A stretch of 64,000 bases of DNA from Sulfuricurvum sp. PC08-66 (GTDB taxonomy: Bacteria > Campylobacterota > Campylobacteria > Campylobacterales > Sulfurimonadaceae), in contig JQIT01000005.1 in assembly GCA_000830255.1 (NCBI GenBank), forward strand, positions 1 through 64,000. The letters are read 5' to 3'. The first letter of the stretch is position 1; the number at the start of each line of letters is the position of its first letter. The notes under the pieces were generated by a model, which was not told where the DNA came from, did not search any database, and worked only from the letters and a program-made list of their open reading frames with translations. The translations under genes and the position numbers were made by a program. Of this stretch, positions 54,134 to 62,562 are shown one piece after another.

Positions 54134-54831
54134 TAGAGACCTTGGGGCGCAATGTCGCTGGCTCTTTTGAGTCCTAGGGTGCGTGTGGCTTCGTAGACTG
54201 CCTCGACAAATTGGGGATTTGGGTCGCTTTTGGGTGTGCGGTAGGTGGCGTTTTTCTCTCTCCAAAAGGGCGTGCCCTCAAAAAGGGTGTATTCGTAGTG
54301 CCCGATGAGGTAGTCTATTTTGGGGTATTTGTGTTTGAGGTGCGCTACTAGCGCGATATTGGCAGTGAGTTGCGCAGGGGTGAGGTTGGCATTGCTCCCT
54401 TCTCCTCCTACGTTTTCGATACCTATAGCGTCCATGTTGAGCCTGATGACGTGACGTGCCATCGTCGTCTCACTCATGAGTCGCCAAATACGCCCTTCGC
54501 GGTCGATGAGGAAATGCGCCGATACATTGAGTGGACTAGCCTGCGTGACATTGCCCCATGAGGAGGGAACAGTTTGGGGGTCAAAGTAGCCAAAAGAGCG
54601 TGTGAGATTGTCATCCTCCGTCCAGTGCAATACAATGATACGCGGGTCGATGGTGATGTGTGTGGCGTTGGCGTCGTAATGCGTATGAATATAATCGAGC
54701 GTCATATCGATACGTTTTTGGGAAAATTGGATAGGTCTATCGAGGATAAGGGTGTCAGGTTTGACAAAAAGGAGCACGATGCCAAAGAGTATGAGGGTAA
54801 AGGTGGCGATATAGAGTGAAGTTCGAATCAT
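54133..54831 (-). CDS. N-acetylmuramoyl-L-alanine amidase (Amidase_2/AmiD type)
   Basis: A single N-terminal hydrophobic segment (about 5-23) exports or anchors this 232-aa protein. The Amidase_2 domain shows VLHWTEDD (zinc His), SAHFLIDREGRIWRL, AIGIENVG and LIGHYEY (second region with His). It cleaves the amide bond between MurNAc and the stem peptide, probably in the periplasm on anhydro-muropeptides. It is upstream of the DUF819 permease and near a dipeptide epimerase, suggesting a recycling route. Confidence 0.88.
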   Translation of the reverse strand: MIRTSLYIATFTLILFGIVLLFVKPDTLILDRPIQFSQKRIDMTLDYIHTHYDANATHITIDPRIIVLHWTEDDNLTRSFGYFDPQTVPSSWGNVTQASPLNVSAHFLIDREGRIWRLMSETTMARHVIRLNMDAIGIENVGGEGSNANLTPAQLTANIALVAHLKHKYPKIDYLIGHYEYTLFEGTPFWREKNATYRTPKSDPNPQFVEAVYEATRTLGLKRASDIAPQGL

Positions 54832-54863
54832 GTGAGGTATCGATGCCCGAAGGCATCAAGAGA

Positions 54864-55067
54864 CTATTTTTTGCAGGTATTGATGCGTAAAATGGGGTAG
54901 AGCGGGCAAAACCCAAATATAGCTGTACCCATCATCACCACACCTACGGCACCTACGATAAAGCCTGCTGTGAGACTCACCAACGTACCTACAAAAAAAG
55001 CAGCAATCACTGCAATTACGCCCGCGAAAAAGCGGATAACTTTGTCCAATGCACCTACGTTACACAT
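54864..55067 (-). CDS. DUF2892 small inner-membrane protein
   Basis: A 67-aa protein starting MCNVGALDKVIRF with two membrane helices and the C-terminal FGFCPLYPILRINTC, the DUF2892 hallmark. AGGAGG precedes the ATG at 55067 by about six bases, so I choose it over an ATG nine codons upstream. ATTATA at 55097-55102 (TATAAT on the minus strand) is its likely -10. Family members are sometimes joined to rhodaneses; no rhodanese is adjacent here. Confidence 0.85.
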   Translation of the reverse strand: MCNVGALDKVIRFFAGVIAVIAAFFVGTLVSLTAGFIVGAVGVVMMGTAIFGFCPLYPILRINTCKK

Positions 55068-55113
55068 ATAACACCTCCTAATTGTGTTGAGCACGCATTA
55101 TAGAGGCTCTTGC

Positions 55114-56772
55114 CTAAAAGAGGCGTGAAGTATCCCGTGCTTGGGCTAGCTCATCTAGTAGGACGTCGATGCGCGAGATGATGGCATAAAAATCATCATC
55201 CATGAAGTGTATCGATTCGGCACTTTTGTGGATGAACACCTCCTCTTTGTAGGCAATGAGCATCGAGCCAAGCTCATAGAGGTATTTGGTGAGATTTTCT
55301 ACATCGCTGGGAGGCTCTTCGTGCAGACGGGTGTTGAGTAGCATGAGGGAGTAGCCCAAATCTTGGAGTGCGTAGTAGCCGTTGAGCATCTTGGCATACC
55401 CTGCGAAAAAGTGTAAAAAGATAGCTTTTATCTCTTGCGTGAAGGGCTCTGGCAGTGCCACATTGCTCAAATGCTCATCCAAATCTCCTAGCTCATCGAG
55501 CATCTCGATATCGTCCTCGATATTTGCCAAAAACTCTTGCGCGGAGGTTTGGTGAATAGGAGGTTGTACTTCAAGTGTTGAGGGTAGCGTGGTGGGCTGG
55601 TGCGCCTCTTTGATTTTGTAGTCGTGGGTGAATTGCAAATAGCAGTGGATGAGGTGCTTTAGCGCATTGCTTATATCGACGGTGAGCCGTGCAAAGGTTT
55701 TCGCCTCTGGCTCCTGCGCCGACAATAGCGTGCTCCATCGATGAAAAAGCTCTAGCACGTAGGTGAAGACATCGTAGAGGTCAGGGTCTTCTTTGTGAAG
55801 CAAATAGCCCAACTTCCCCTCTTGCGCGAAAAGCGTCACAGCCGCCATCATCGAGCTGATGTGCTCCAAGGCTTTGAGGTGTTTGATAAGAGTGTTGAAT
55901 TTGATAACCGCGATACAAAAGTGCTCGATTTCGGCTTCATTGGCGTAGTGCAGTAGTCGAAAACTTTTGTTGTACAAATCGATAGAGGCTTCGTGAATGA
56001 GCTTTCGATTGGTTTGCGGATGCTCTATCATGGCGTAAACATCGACGGCGCTGTGGTGAGAGGTTTGAATATCTTGGGCGACGACCAAAGAGGCGATATC
56101 GATGTCGTGTTGGAAAGGGGCATGCAAAAGAGGGAGTGATTTAAAATAGATTTTGCCTACGTGGTAAAAAAAGGTGTCGATTTTTTGCTCTATGCGTGAC
56201 AACGACTCAAAATGGGCAAACGCCTCTGCGTCCATCTCGACGATGAGGTATTTAAAAAGCGCTCTTCGTGTCGAGATATTGTATTGACGCAAGAAGACGA
56301 AATAGCCCCATTTGGGTGACTGAAAGGTGATAAATTTGAAGTGATTTTTGGGATTCTCTTTTTCTTTGAAATAGATGGCGGTAGAGGCGTGCGCTTTTTT
56401 GTGGGCGCGAAACGCTTCGATAAGTGCTTCGCTGTCGATTTTTGGGTTGAGAAAATAGGTGTCAATACGGTCGTCGTTGGCGCCAAATCGACGTCGCCCT
56501 AGTACGGCGAAAAAGCGCTCTCTACGCTCTTGGTCGCCCAGTGTGATGTTGGCGGCTTCGAGAAAATAGCGTCTATCGACTTTGAGCGTTTGGTAGCGGT
56601 AGTGAATATGACGCTCTTTGGTTTGTGGCGCGTCGATAGCGTACTGCATATACTCGATGTAGTAGTTGGGACCTTGCTCTTGGGTGATAGAGAGGATATT
56701 GTGTAGGGTTTGTTTGCTGTTTTGGCTATCAGGCGTATCAAATCTAAAAGTGTGAGCGTAGTGGTTTTGCAT
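55114..56772 (-). CDS. Hypothetical protein of unknown family (552 aa)
   Basis: I do not recognise this protein. It has no signal peptide or membrane helix, and is rich in His, Tyr, Glu and Leu. Residues 1-220 appear alpha/beta. Residues 230-400 and 440-552 are long helices, with a Pro/Gln-rich linker at about 400-430 that is likely flexible. The codon use is like that of its neighbours. It is the only gene of its unit, with 103 bases between it and tRNA-Ser. It may be a cytoplasmic regulator or scaffold; no function can be assigned. Confidence 0.6.
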   Translation of the reverse strand: MQNHYAHTFRFDTPDSQNSKQTLHNILSITQEQGPNYYIEYMQYAIDAPQTKERHIHYRYQTLKVDRRYFLEAANITLGDQERRERFFAVLGRRRFGANDDRIDTYFLNPKIDSEALIEAFRAHKKAHASTAIYFKEKENPKNHFKFITFQSPKWGYFVFLRQYNISTRRALFKYLIVEMDAEAFAHFESLSRIEQKIDTFFYHVGKIYFKSLPLLHAPFQHDIDIASLVVAQDIQTSHHSAVDVYAMIEHPQTNRKLIHEASIDLYNKSFRLLHYANEAEIEHFCIAVIKFNTLIKHLKALEHISSMMAAVTLFAQEGKLGYLLHKEDPDLYDVFTYVLELFHRWSTLLSAQEPEAKTFARLTVDISNALKHLIHCYLQFTHDYKIKEAHQPTTLPSTLEVQPPIHQTSAQEFLANIEDDIEMLDELGDLDEHLSNVALPEPFTQEIKAIFLHFFAGYAKMLNGYYALQDLGYSLMLLNTRLHEEPPSDVENLTKYLYELGSMLIAYKEEVFIHKSAESIHFMDDDFYAIISRIDVLLDELAQARDTSRLF

Positions 56773-56875
56773 CTATAGCCTCAAGGTAACAAAAAATACC
56801 AAAGGGTATAGTCAAACGCCTTACAAAGGGCTTTTGGAGGGTATCGATAAGGAAAAAAGGAGTTGAAAGTAAAGC

Positions 56876-56963
56876 TGGCAGACAGGAAGAGATTCGAACT
56901 CTCGATAGGTTGCCCTATACACGCGTTCCAGGCGTGCGCCTTCGACCACTCGGCCACCTGTCT
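56876..56963 (-). tRNA. tRNA-Ser (anticodon GGA)
   Basis: The 88-base gene reads with a seven-pair acceptor stem (AGACAGG at its 5' end with CCTGTCT), discriminator G and an encoded CCA. The anticodon stem CACGC/GCGTG encloses the loop CTGGAAC, giving anticodon GGA for UCC/UCU. A long variable arm, typical of class II tRNAs, follows. The T arm GTTCGAATC is intact. Confidence 0.96.
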
Positions 56964-56978
56964 AAAAAGCAGACCGCA

Positions 56979-56984
56979 ATTATA
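56979..56984 (-). promoter_or_regulatory. tRNA-Ser promoter -10
   Basis: ATTATA on the plus strand (TATAAT on the minus strand) lies 16 bases before the tRNA 5' end, a fitting distance for a short leader. Confidence 0.55.
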
Positions 56985-57007
56985 GGGTACGCTATAACAA
57001 ATACGGC

Positions 57008-57538
57008 TTAATCAGTTTTGGGGTTTTTCTTTTCGCGAAGCGATTTTTTGAGCTCTTTTTCAAACTTTTTGCGTTTGCCGTAGGAGAGGTGCTCGATGAA
57101 AAGTTTGCCGTTGAGGTGGTCCATCTCATGTTGGATAGCGACACACAAAAGCCCCTCGGCGTTGAGGGTATGCGATGAGCCGTGACGGTCTTGGTAGGTG
57201 ATGGTGATGGTATCGCTACGTTCGACATCTTCGTAAAAGCCTGGTACGCTTAAACACCCCTCTTGGTAGGTGGTGGTTCCCTCTTTTGCTACGACAGTAG
57301 GATTGATAATCTCCAAAAGCTCGTTTTTGAGTTGTTCATCGGCTTGGTTGGGGATGCCAATGATGAGCGCTCGCACGGGTTGGGCGACTTGAATGGCGGC
57401 AAGACCGATTCCGTTGTGTGCTAGCATCGTCTCAAACATATCGTCCAAGAGTGTGTGCAACGTTTCATCGAAGGTTGTCACATCGGTGGAACGTTGCTTG
57501 AGCGTGGGGTGGGGGTATTCTAGAATAGTACGAATCAT
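57008..57538 (-). CDS. def: Peptide deformylase
   Basis: Def removes the formyl group from nascent proteins. All three motifs are present: GIGLAA (43-48), EGCLSVPG with metal ligand Cys 95, and QHEMDHLNG with His 137, Glu 138 and His 141. The 176-aa length is normal, with a Lys-rich tail. It overlaps the GGDEF-like gene stop by one base and belongs to the tig-clpP-GGDEF-def run. Confidence 0.97.
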   Translation of the reverse strand: MIRTILEYPHPTLKQRSTDVTTFDETLHTLLDDMFETMLAHNGIGLAAIQVAQPVRALIIGIPNQADEQLKNELLEIINPTVVAKEGTTTYQEGCLSVPGFYEDVERSDTITITYQDRHGSSHTLNAEGLLCVAIQHEMDHLNGKLFIEHLSYGKRKKFEKELKKSLREKKNPKTD

Positions 57539-58635
57539 TATTTAGCAGGGAGGTCTTTTTCGTAAATTTTGACAAATTTGTCTTTGATCATGCTCACGCT
57601 TTTCATCGCGTCAAGTGTCGCAAGTAGTGTCTCTTCGGCACTACGCTCAGGTGCAATATTGGCAATACCGATATTGACGCCCAAGACGACCTCTTTTTCG
57701 CCTAGGAAAAAGTTGGTTGATTTGACCAAATCGATGAGACGATTAGAGGCACGCTCTGCATTGATAAGGTCGGTATGTTTGAGCAACATCGCAAAAACCC
57801 CTTCGGAGTAGTGAGCGACGATATCGCTACGGCGTGAGGTCTTCATAAGCAGACGTGCGACCGTTTTTTCCATGAGCAACACCGCTTTTTGGCTAGGAAC
57901 CATATCGCGTATCTCTTTGGTGAGTGCTACGGTCACGAGTGAAGAGTTGTGCTTGAATTGTGCGACCAATTGTGCCTCTTGACCAAGGCGTGTAAGCAAA
58001 TAGCGCTTGTTGTAGACCCCAAACTGTTGGTCAAAAATAGAGCCTTGCTCTACCTCTTTGACGATGTTGGCAGTTTTTTGGTAGTTTTGTTTCATCGCTT
58101 CGGTTTGGGTGCCCAAAATCGAACCCAATTTGCTCAGATCACCTTGCAATGCACGCAAGATATTGTTGAAGGGTGCTTGACCTAACGCGGCAATCTCACC
58201 TTGGCGTTTGGTGAGGATGCGTGTCATGAGTGTAGTGTTTTTGTAGAGGTTGGAAGAGATTTGCAAAAGTTGCTTGATAAGCGTAAAAGCTGTTTTGAGT
58301 TTTTGCTCAAAGGCAATTGCCTGCTCTTCGGAGTTGGAGTCTTCGAGGTCTACGACACTCAAAATCTCCTCTTTTACATCGTCGGGTTGCTCTTCGATAA
58401 GGCGGTCAAAATAGAGCTGAAAATTGTTAGGGGTAGGTGGTACTGCCTCTTTGATAAGGGTGTTGAGTACCTGCGTAGCCAAGCGTTCGATGTTGTTATC
58501 AGGTGAGGAGAGTTCCATCGCCTCTGGCTTGTCAATCTCGTGTCCTGAAGAGCCAAACTCATCAAATGAGAGTTCGCCATCTAGACCTAAATCTCCAAAA
58601 TCATCTAACTCTTTACGCTTTTTCTTGACTACCAA
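57538..58635 (-). CDS. Degenerate GGDEF-domain protein (365 aa)
   Basis: An acidic N-terminus (about 10-60) and a helical middle (about 90-200) precede a C-terminal GGDEF-fold domain (about 205-360). The active-site loop reads SEGVF within VAHYSEGVFAML instead of GGDEF, so cyclic-di-GMP synthesis is not expected. The protein may bind a nucleotide or act as a structural partner. It is cytoplasmic and lies between clpP and def, ending one base into the def start. In Campylobacterota this position is often filled by a related protein, which I state from memory. Confidence 0.82.
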   Translation of the reverse strand: MVVKKKRKELDDFGDLGLDGELSFDEFGSSGHEIDKPEAMELSSPDNNIERLATQVLNTLIKEAVPPTPNNFQLYFDRLIEEQPDDVKEEILSVVDLEDSNSEEQAIAFEQKLKTAFTLIKQLLQISSNLYKNTTLMTRILTKRQGEIAALGQAPFNNILRALQGDLSKLGSILGTQTEAMKQNYQKTANIVKEVEQGSIFDQQFGVYNKRYLLTRLGQEAQLVAQFKHNSSLVTVALTKEIRDMVPSQKAVLLMEKTVARLLMKTSRRSDIVAHYSEGVFAMLLKHTDLINAERASNRLIDLVKSTNFFLGEKEVVLGVNIGIANIAPERSAEETLLATLDAMKSVSMIKDKFVKIYEKDLPAK

Positions 58636-58649
58636 GGCGCATCCTTTGC

Positions 58650-59234
58650 TTATTCGTGTTTCGCGATTACTTTGTCAATCATACCATAACTCACCGCTTC
58701 GTCTGCGGACATATAGTTGTCACGCTCGGTATCTTTTTCGATGGTTTTCATGGGTTTACCTGTGTTGAGGGCCAAGATTTTATTGAGATCCTCTTTCATG
58801 CGCAAAATCTCTTTGGCTTGAATTTGAATATCAGTAGCTTGCCCTTGCGCACCGCCTAGAGGTTGGTGAATCATGATGCGTGAATTAGGCAGGCTGTAGC
58901 GTTTACCTTTGGCACCGCTAGAGAGCAAAAAGGCTCCCATTGAAGCCGCTTGACCAATACAAATGGTGCTTACATCGGGCTTGATGAAATTCATCGTGTC
59001 ATAGATACTCATACCTGAGGTGATGACACCTCCTGGGGAGTTGATATAAAAATAGATATCTTTTTCAGGGTCTTCTGCTTCGAGAAAAAGCAACTGAGCC
59101 ACGATAGAGGAGGCTACAGCGTCATTGACCTCGCCGCTTAGCATGACGATACGGTCTTTGAGCAGGCGCGAATAGATATCATAAGAGCGCTCACCGCGCC
59201 CTGTTTTCTCTATGACGTAGGGGATGTAACTCAT
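58650..59234 (-). CDS. clpP: ATP-dependent Clp protease proteolytic subunit
   Basis: ClpP (194 aa) forms the two-ring protease chamber served by ClpA/ClpX. The catalytic Ser 98 is in GQAASMG and His 123 in MIHQP. SPGG (oxyanion region) at 66-69 is present. The start overlaps the tig stop by four bases, the usual tig-clpP coupling in this phylum. Confidence 0.97.
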   Translation of the reverse strand: MSYIPYVIEKTGRGERSYDIYSRLLKDRIVMLSGEVNDAVASSIVAQLLFLEAEDPEKDIYFYINSPGGVITSGMSIYDTMNFIKPDVSTICIGQAASMGAFLLSSGAKGKRYSLPNSRIMIHQPLGGAQGQATDIQIQAKEILRMKEDLNKILALNTGKPMKTIEKDTERDNYMSADEAVSYGMIDKVIAKHE

Positions 59235-60538
59235 GCAACCTCTTTGATTTTAGCGTCCAACAATTTGGAAAGGAGTCTATCTTCGACCATTGCCATTTGT
59301 ACAGCAGGTAGATAACCAGCGTTTTTATAGTAGTCGAGTGTACCTTGAGGGTCTTGACCCATTTGCATCGCTTCGTAGAAGATGGTTTGCTCTACTTCGC
59401 GCATATCGACACGGATATTTTCAGCCAACGCCAATTGGTCGATGATGAAAGTTGCTTTGACCGATTTGGTCGCTTCTTCACGGAACGATTCACGAAGCGC
59501 TTTGAGTTTGGAAGCGTCGTTTTTGATAGCTTCGATTTCATCAGCGGTCATGCTTTGTGCTTTGCGGTTGAGTGCATTGTCCATCTCTTGCTCTACAATG
59601 AATGCGGGCAAATCAAAGGTGTAGTGCGCGACCAATTTTTCCATGACAGAGGGTTTTAGCTCGTCGTTGTAGCGTTTGCTGAGCTCTTCGCTGGCTAACT
59701 GCTCTTCGACTTTTTCATTGAGCATCTCTACGCTTGCACCTTCAACACCAGGGAGCATTTTTTCGGCGAGTTTTTGGTCTACGCGTACTTTCTCTTTGGT
59801 TTGAATTTCGTGCAGTTTGATTTTGAAGGTAGAGAGTTTACCTGCAAGGTTTTTGGCTTGGTAATCAGCAGGGAAGGGAACTTCGATAGATTTCTCCTCT
59901 CCCATCTTGAGTCCGAGGAGTTGCTCTTCAAACCCTGGAATAAATTGTCCACTGCCAACGCTAAGAGAGAATTTCTCTGCTTTGCCGCCTGCGAAGGCTT
60001 CGCCATCGATGAAGCCTTCGAAATCGATGACAACGCTATCACCGTTCTCTACGCCGCGATCCTCTTCGATTTTGACCAAAGGTGCTTGGGCTTGTGCTAG
60101 CTCTTTGATGCGCTCTTGAACAGCTTTTTTGGTGATTTTTGGTTTTTCTACTTCGGGGATAAGTGCCGCATAATCGCCTAGTGCAATGACAGGGCGTGTA
60201 TAGATACCAATTTCAGTCACAATAGAGCCATCTGCTTGTTTTTCAAACTTAGTTACATTGGGTTCACCAATCAAATCTTTTTGGCTCAATCCAAGTTTGG
60301 CAATACCCTCATCGAGGAGTGCACGCAACGCCTCACCCTCTGCCTCTTGCACGAGTTTGTCACCGTAGAGTTTTTTGATAGTGGCTACAGGAACTTTGCC
60401 TTTGCGAAAGCCATCGACTTTTGCAGTTTTGCCAAGATTTTTGGCTGTTTTTTCGATAGAAGCTTCGACCATTTGGGCGGAGATGGTAGCCTTGACTGTG
60501 GCATTGGCGCCATCGATTTTTGTTGCTGTTACGCTCAT
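59231..60538 (-). CDS. tig: Trigger factor
   Basis: The 435-aa ribosome-associated chaperone has the N-terminal ribosome-binding domain with GFRKGKVP (45-52), an FKBP-like PPIase domain (about 160-245, [17 protein letters not shown]) and a helical C-terminal domain. AGGAAAA precedes the ATG. It begins the tig-clpP-GGDEF-def run, divergent from folE. Confidence 0.96.
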   Translation of the reverse strand: MSVTATKIDGANATVKATISAQMVEASIEKTAKNLGKTAKVDGFRKGKVPVATIKKLYGDKLVQEAEGEALRALLDEGIAKLGLSQKDLIGEPNVTKFEKQADGSIVTEIGIYTRPVIALGDYAALIPEVEKPKITKKAVQERIKELAQAQAPLVKIEEDRGVENGDSVVIDFEGFIDGEAFAGGKAEKFSLSVGSGQFIPGFEEQLLGLKMGEEKSIEVPFPADYQAKNLAGKLSTFKIKLHEIQTKEKVRVDQKLAEKMLPGVEGASVEMLNEKVEEQLASEELSKRYNDELKPSVMEKLVAHYTFDLPAFIVEQEMDNALNRKAQSMTADEIEAIKNDASKLKALRESFREEATKSVKATFIIDQLALAENIRVDMREVEQTIFYEAMQMGQDPQGTLDYYKNAGYLPAVQMAMVEDRLLSKLLDAKIKEVA

Positions 60539-60604
60539 ATTTTTCCTCTAGAAATCTGAATAAGAGAGGTATATTATCGAAACTAAACTTACCCAACCAT
60601 TAGC

Positions 60605-60636
60605 TAATCACTACTGTTATTGGTGAGGAGTGATTA
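60605..60636. promoter_or_regulatory. Inverted repeat between divergent tig and folE
   Basis: TAATCACT (60605-60612) and AGTGATTA (60629-60636) form a perfect eight-base inverted repeat with a 16-base spacer in the 142-base gap between the two divergent starts. The arms could be operator half-sites. There is no terminator-like T-run and no neighbouring regulator gene. Confidence 0.4.
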
Positions 60637-60680
60637 AGCAAAATGGTGTTACTGTTTTGGCAAAAAAAGAGCGGTGATTT

Positions 60681-61256
60681 ATGGATCAAAATAGCTTCGA
60701 AGAGGCGGTGCGAACGCTGATTGCATCGACGGGTGAGGATATTCATCGAGAGGGGCTAGTCAAGACTCCCACGCGTGTATTTAAAGCGTATGAGCATATT
60801 TTTGGCGGCTACAAATTGGATGCCGAGACGATTTTGCGTTCAGCACTTTTTGAGAGTAGCAACGACGAGATGGTTGTCATCAAAGATATCGAGTTCTATT
60901 CGATGTGTGAGCACCACCTATTGCCTATCATCGGGCATGCGCATGTGGCCTATATCCCCAACGGCAAGGTCGTAGGACTCTCCAAAATCCCGCGCGTGGT
61001 GGATGTTTTTGCGCGACGTATGCAAATCCAAGAGCAGATGACCGAACAAATCGCCGACGCCATTATGCGTACTATCGCCCCCAAAGGCGTAGCGGTGGTC
61101 ATCCAAGCACGTCATATGTGTATGGAGATGCGTGGTGTCGAGAAGGTCAATGCTACGACCACCTCTTCGGCGCTACGCGGGCTCTTTAAAAGCAACGAAG
61201 CTACTCGCAAAGAGTTCTTCGCACACATCAATGCTAGCGCAGGTAAGCGCTACTAA
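60681..61256 (+). CDS. folE: GTP cyclohydrolase I
   Basis: FolE (191 aa) makes dihydroneopterin triphosphate from GTP for folate or queuosine pathways. The zinc ligands are Cys 76 and His 79 (SMCEHHLLP) and Cys 147 ([10 protein letters not shown]). [15 protein letters not shown] is the conserved core. fliI begins two bases after its stop, an arrangement typical of Campylobacter relatives. Confidence 0.97.
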   Translation: MDQNSFEEAVRTLIASTGEDIHREGLVKTPTRVFKAYEHIFGGYKLDAETILRSALFESSNDEMVVIKDIEFYSMCEHHLLPIIGHAHVAYIPNGKVVGLSKIPRVVDVFARRMQIQEQMTEQIADAIMRTIAPKGVAVVIQARHMCMEMRGVEKVNATTTSSALRGLFKSNEATRKEFFAHINASAGKRY

Positions 61257-61257
61257 T

Positions 61258-62562
61258 ATGTCCCTAAAAGCCCTTAGAGAGCGTATCAAAAACCGTGAGC
61301 TCTCTACTGCTTTTGGCATCATCGTGCGTATCAATCCTACCCTCATAACCGCACAAGGATTGCATGTCTCGATTGGCGATACGGTACGCATCGTATCGAT
61401 GTACAACGACAAAAGCTCTTTGGGGATGGTGAGCGAAGTGCGCAGTGAGAGCTTCAATATCACCCCCTTTTCGTTTACGGAAGGCTTTAGCGTAGGTGAC
61501 CGCGTCTATGTCAATGAGTCAGGCATGGCCATTCCCGTGGGCAATGCTCTTTTGGGCAGAGTGGTCAATCCTTTTATGGTGCCTATCGATGGCAAAGGTC
61601 CTATTCACGCCACCCAAACCGTCTCGATGATACAAGAGCCCATTGCGGCGATGAAGCGCGGCATGATAAACGAGCCTTTTAGTGTAGGAGTCAAGAGTAT
61701 CGATGCCCTTTTGACCTGTGGCAAGGGGCAAAAATTGGGTATTTTCGCAGGAAGCGGCGTGGGCAAATCGACCCTTATGGGGATGATTGTACGCGGTGCG
61801 CAAGCCCCGATTAAAGTCGTAGCACTTATCGGTGAGCGTGGACGTGAGGTGCCAGAATTTATCGAAAAAAACCTCGGCGGCAACCTCGAAAACACCGTCA
61901 TCGTCGTAGCGACCAGCGATGACAGTCCCTTGATGCGTAAATACGGTGCTTTTGCCGCCATGAGCGTGGCAGAGTTTTTCAAAGGGCAAGGGCACGATGT
62001 GCTCTTCATTATGGACAGCGTGACGCGTTTCGCCATGGCGCAACGTGAAATTGGACTAGCCCTTGGTGAACCGCCCACCTCCAAAGGGTATCCTCCTTCA
62101 TCCCTCACACTTTTGCCCCAACTTATGGAGCGTGCAGGTAAAGAGCAGGGCAAAGGTTCGATAACAGCCTTTTTTACCGTCCTCATCGAGGGCGACGATA
62201 TGAGTGACCCTATCGCCGACCAGAGCCGCTCTATCCTTGATGGACACATCGTTCTCTCGCGAGAGTTCACCGATTTGGGCATCTATCCTCCTATTCATAT
62301 CCTCAACTCCGCGTCTCGTGTCATGGGGGATGTCATCGATGCGCCCCACTCCAAAGCGGCACAGCAGTTCAAGCGTTGGTATGCGCTACTCAAAGAGAAT
62401 GAGATGCTCATTCGCATAGGCGCCTATCAAAAAGGCAGCGACGCACAGCTGGATATGGCACTCTCCAAACGTGACGCGATGGAGGCGTTTATCAAGCAAA
62501 ATGCGACGGAACAAGTAGCCTATGCCTCTACACTTCAATCGCTCAAAGAGGTGGTCGCATGA
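61258..62562 (+). CDS. fliI: Flagellar export ATPase
   Basis: FliI (434 aa) drives flagellar type III secretion. Walker A is FAGSGVGKST (163-172), Walker B LFIMDS, and the T3SS-ATPase signature GEPPTSKGYPPS is present. I use the ATG at 61258; the longer frame reads through folE. The next gene, a TonB receptor, overlaps by four bases, which is unusual company for fliI. Confidence 0.96.
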   Translation: MSLKALRERIKNRELSTAFGIIVRINPTLITAQGLHVSIGDTVRIVSMYNDKSSLGMVSEVRSESFNITPFSFTEGFSVGDRVYVNESGMAIPVGNALLGRVVNPFMVPIDGKGPIHATQTVSMIQEPIAAMKRGMINEPFSVGVKSIDALLTCGKGQKLGIFAGSGVGKSTLMGMIVRGAQAPIKVVALIGERGREVPEFIEKNLGGNLENTVIVVATSDDSPLMRKYGAFAAMSVAEFFKGQGHDVLFIMDSVTRFAMAQREIGLALGEPPTSKGYPPSSLTLLPQLMERAGKEQGKGSITAFFTVLIEGDDMSDPIADQSRSILDGHIVLSREFTDLGIYPPIHILNSASRVMGDVIDAPHSKAAQQFKRWYALLKENEMLIRIGAYQKGSDAQLDMALSKRDAMEAFIKQNATEQVAYASTLQSLKEVVA

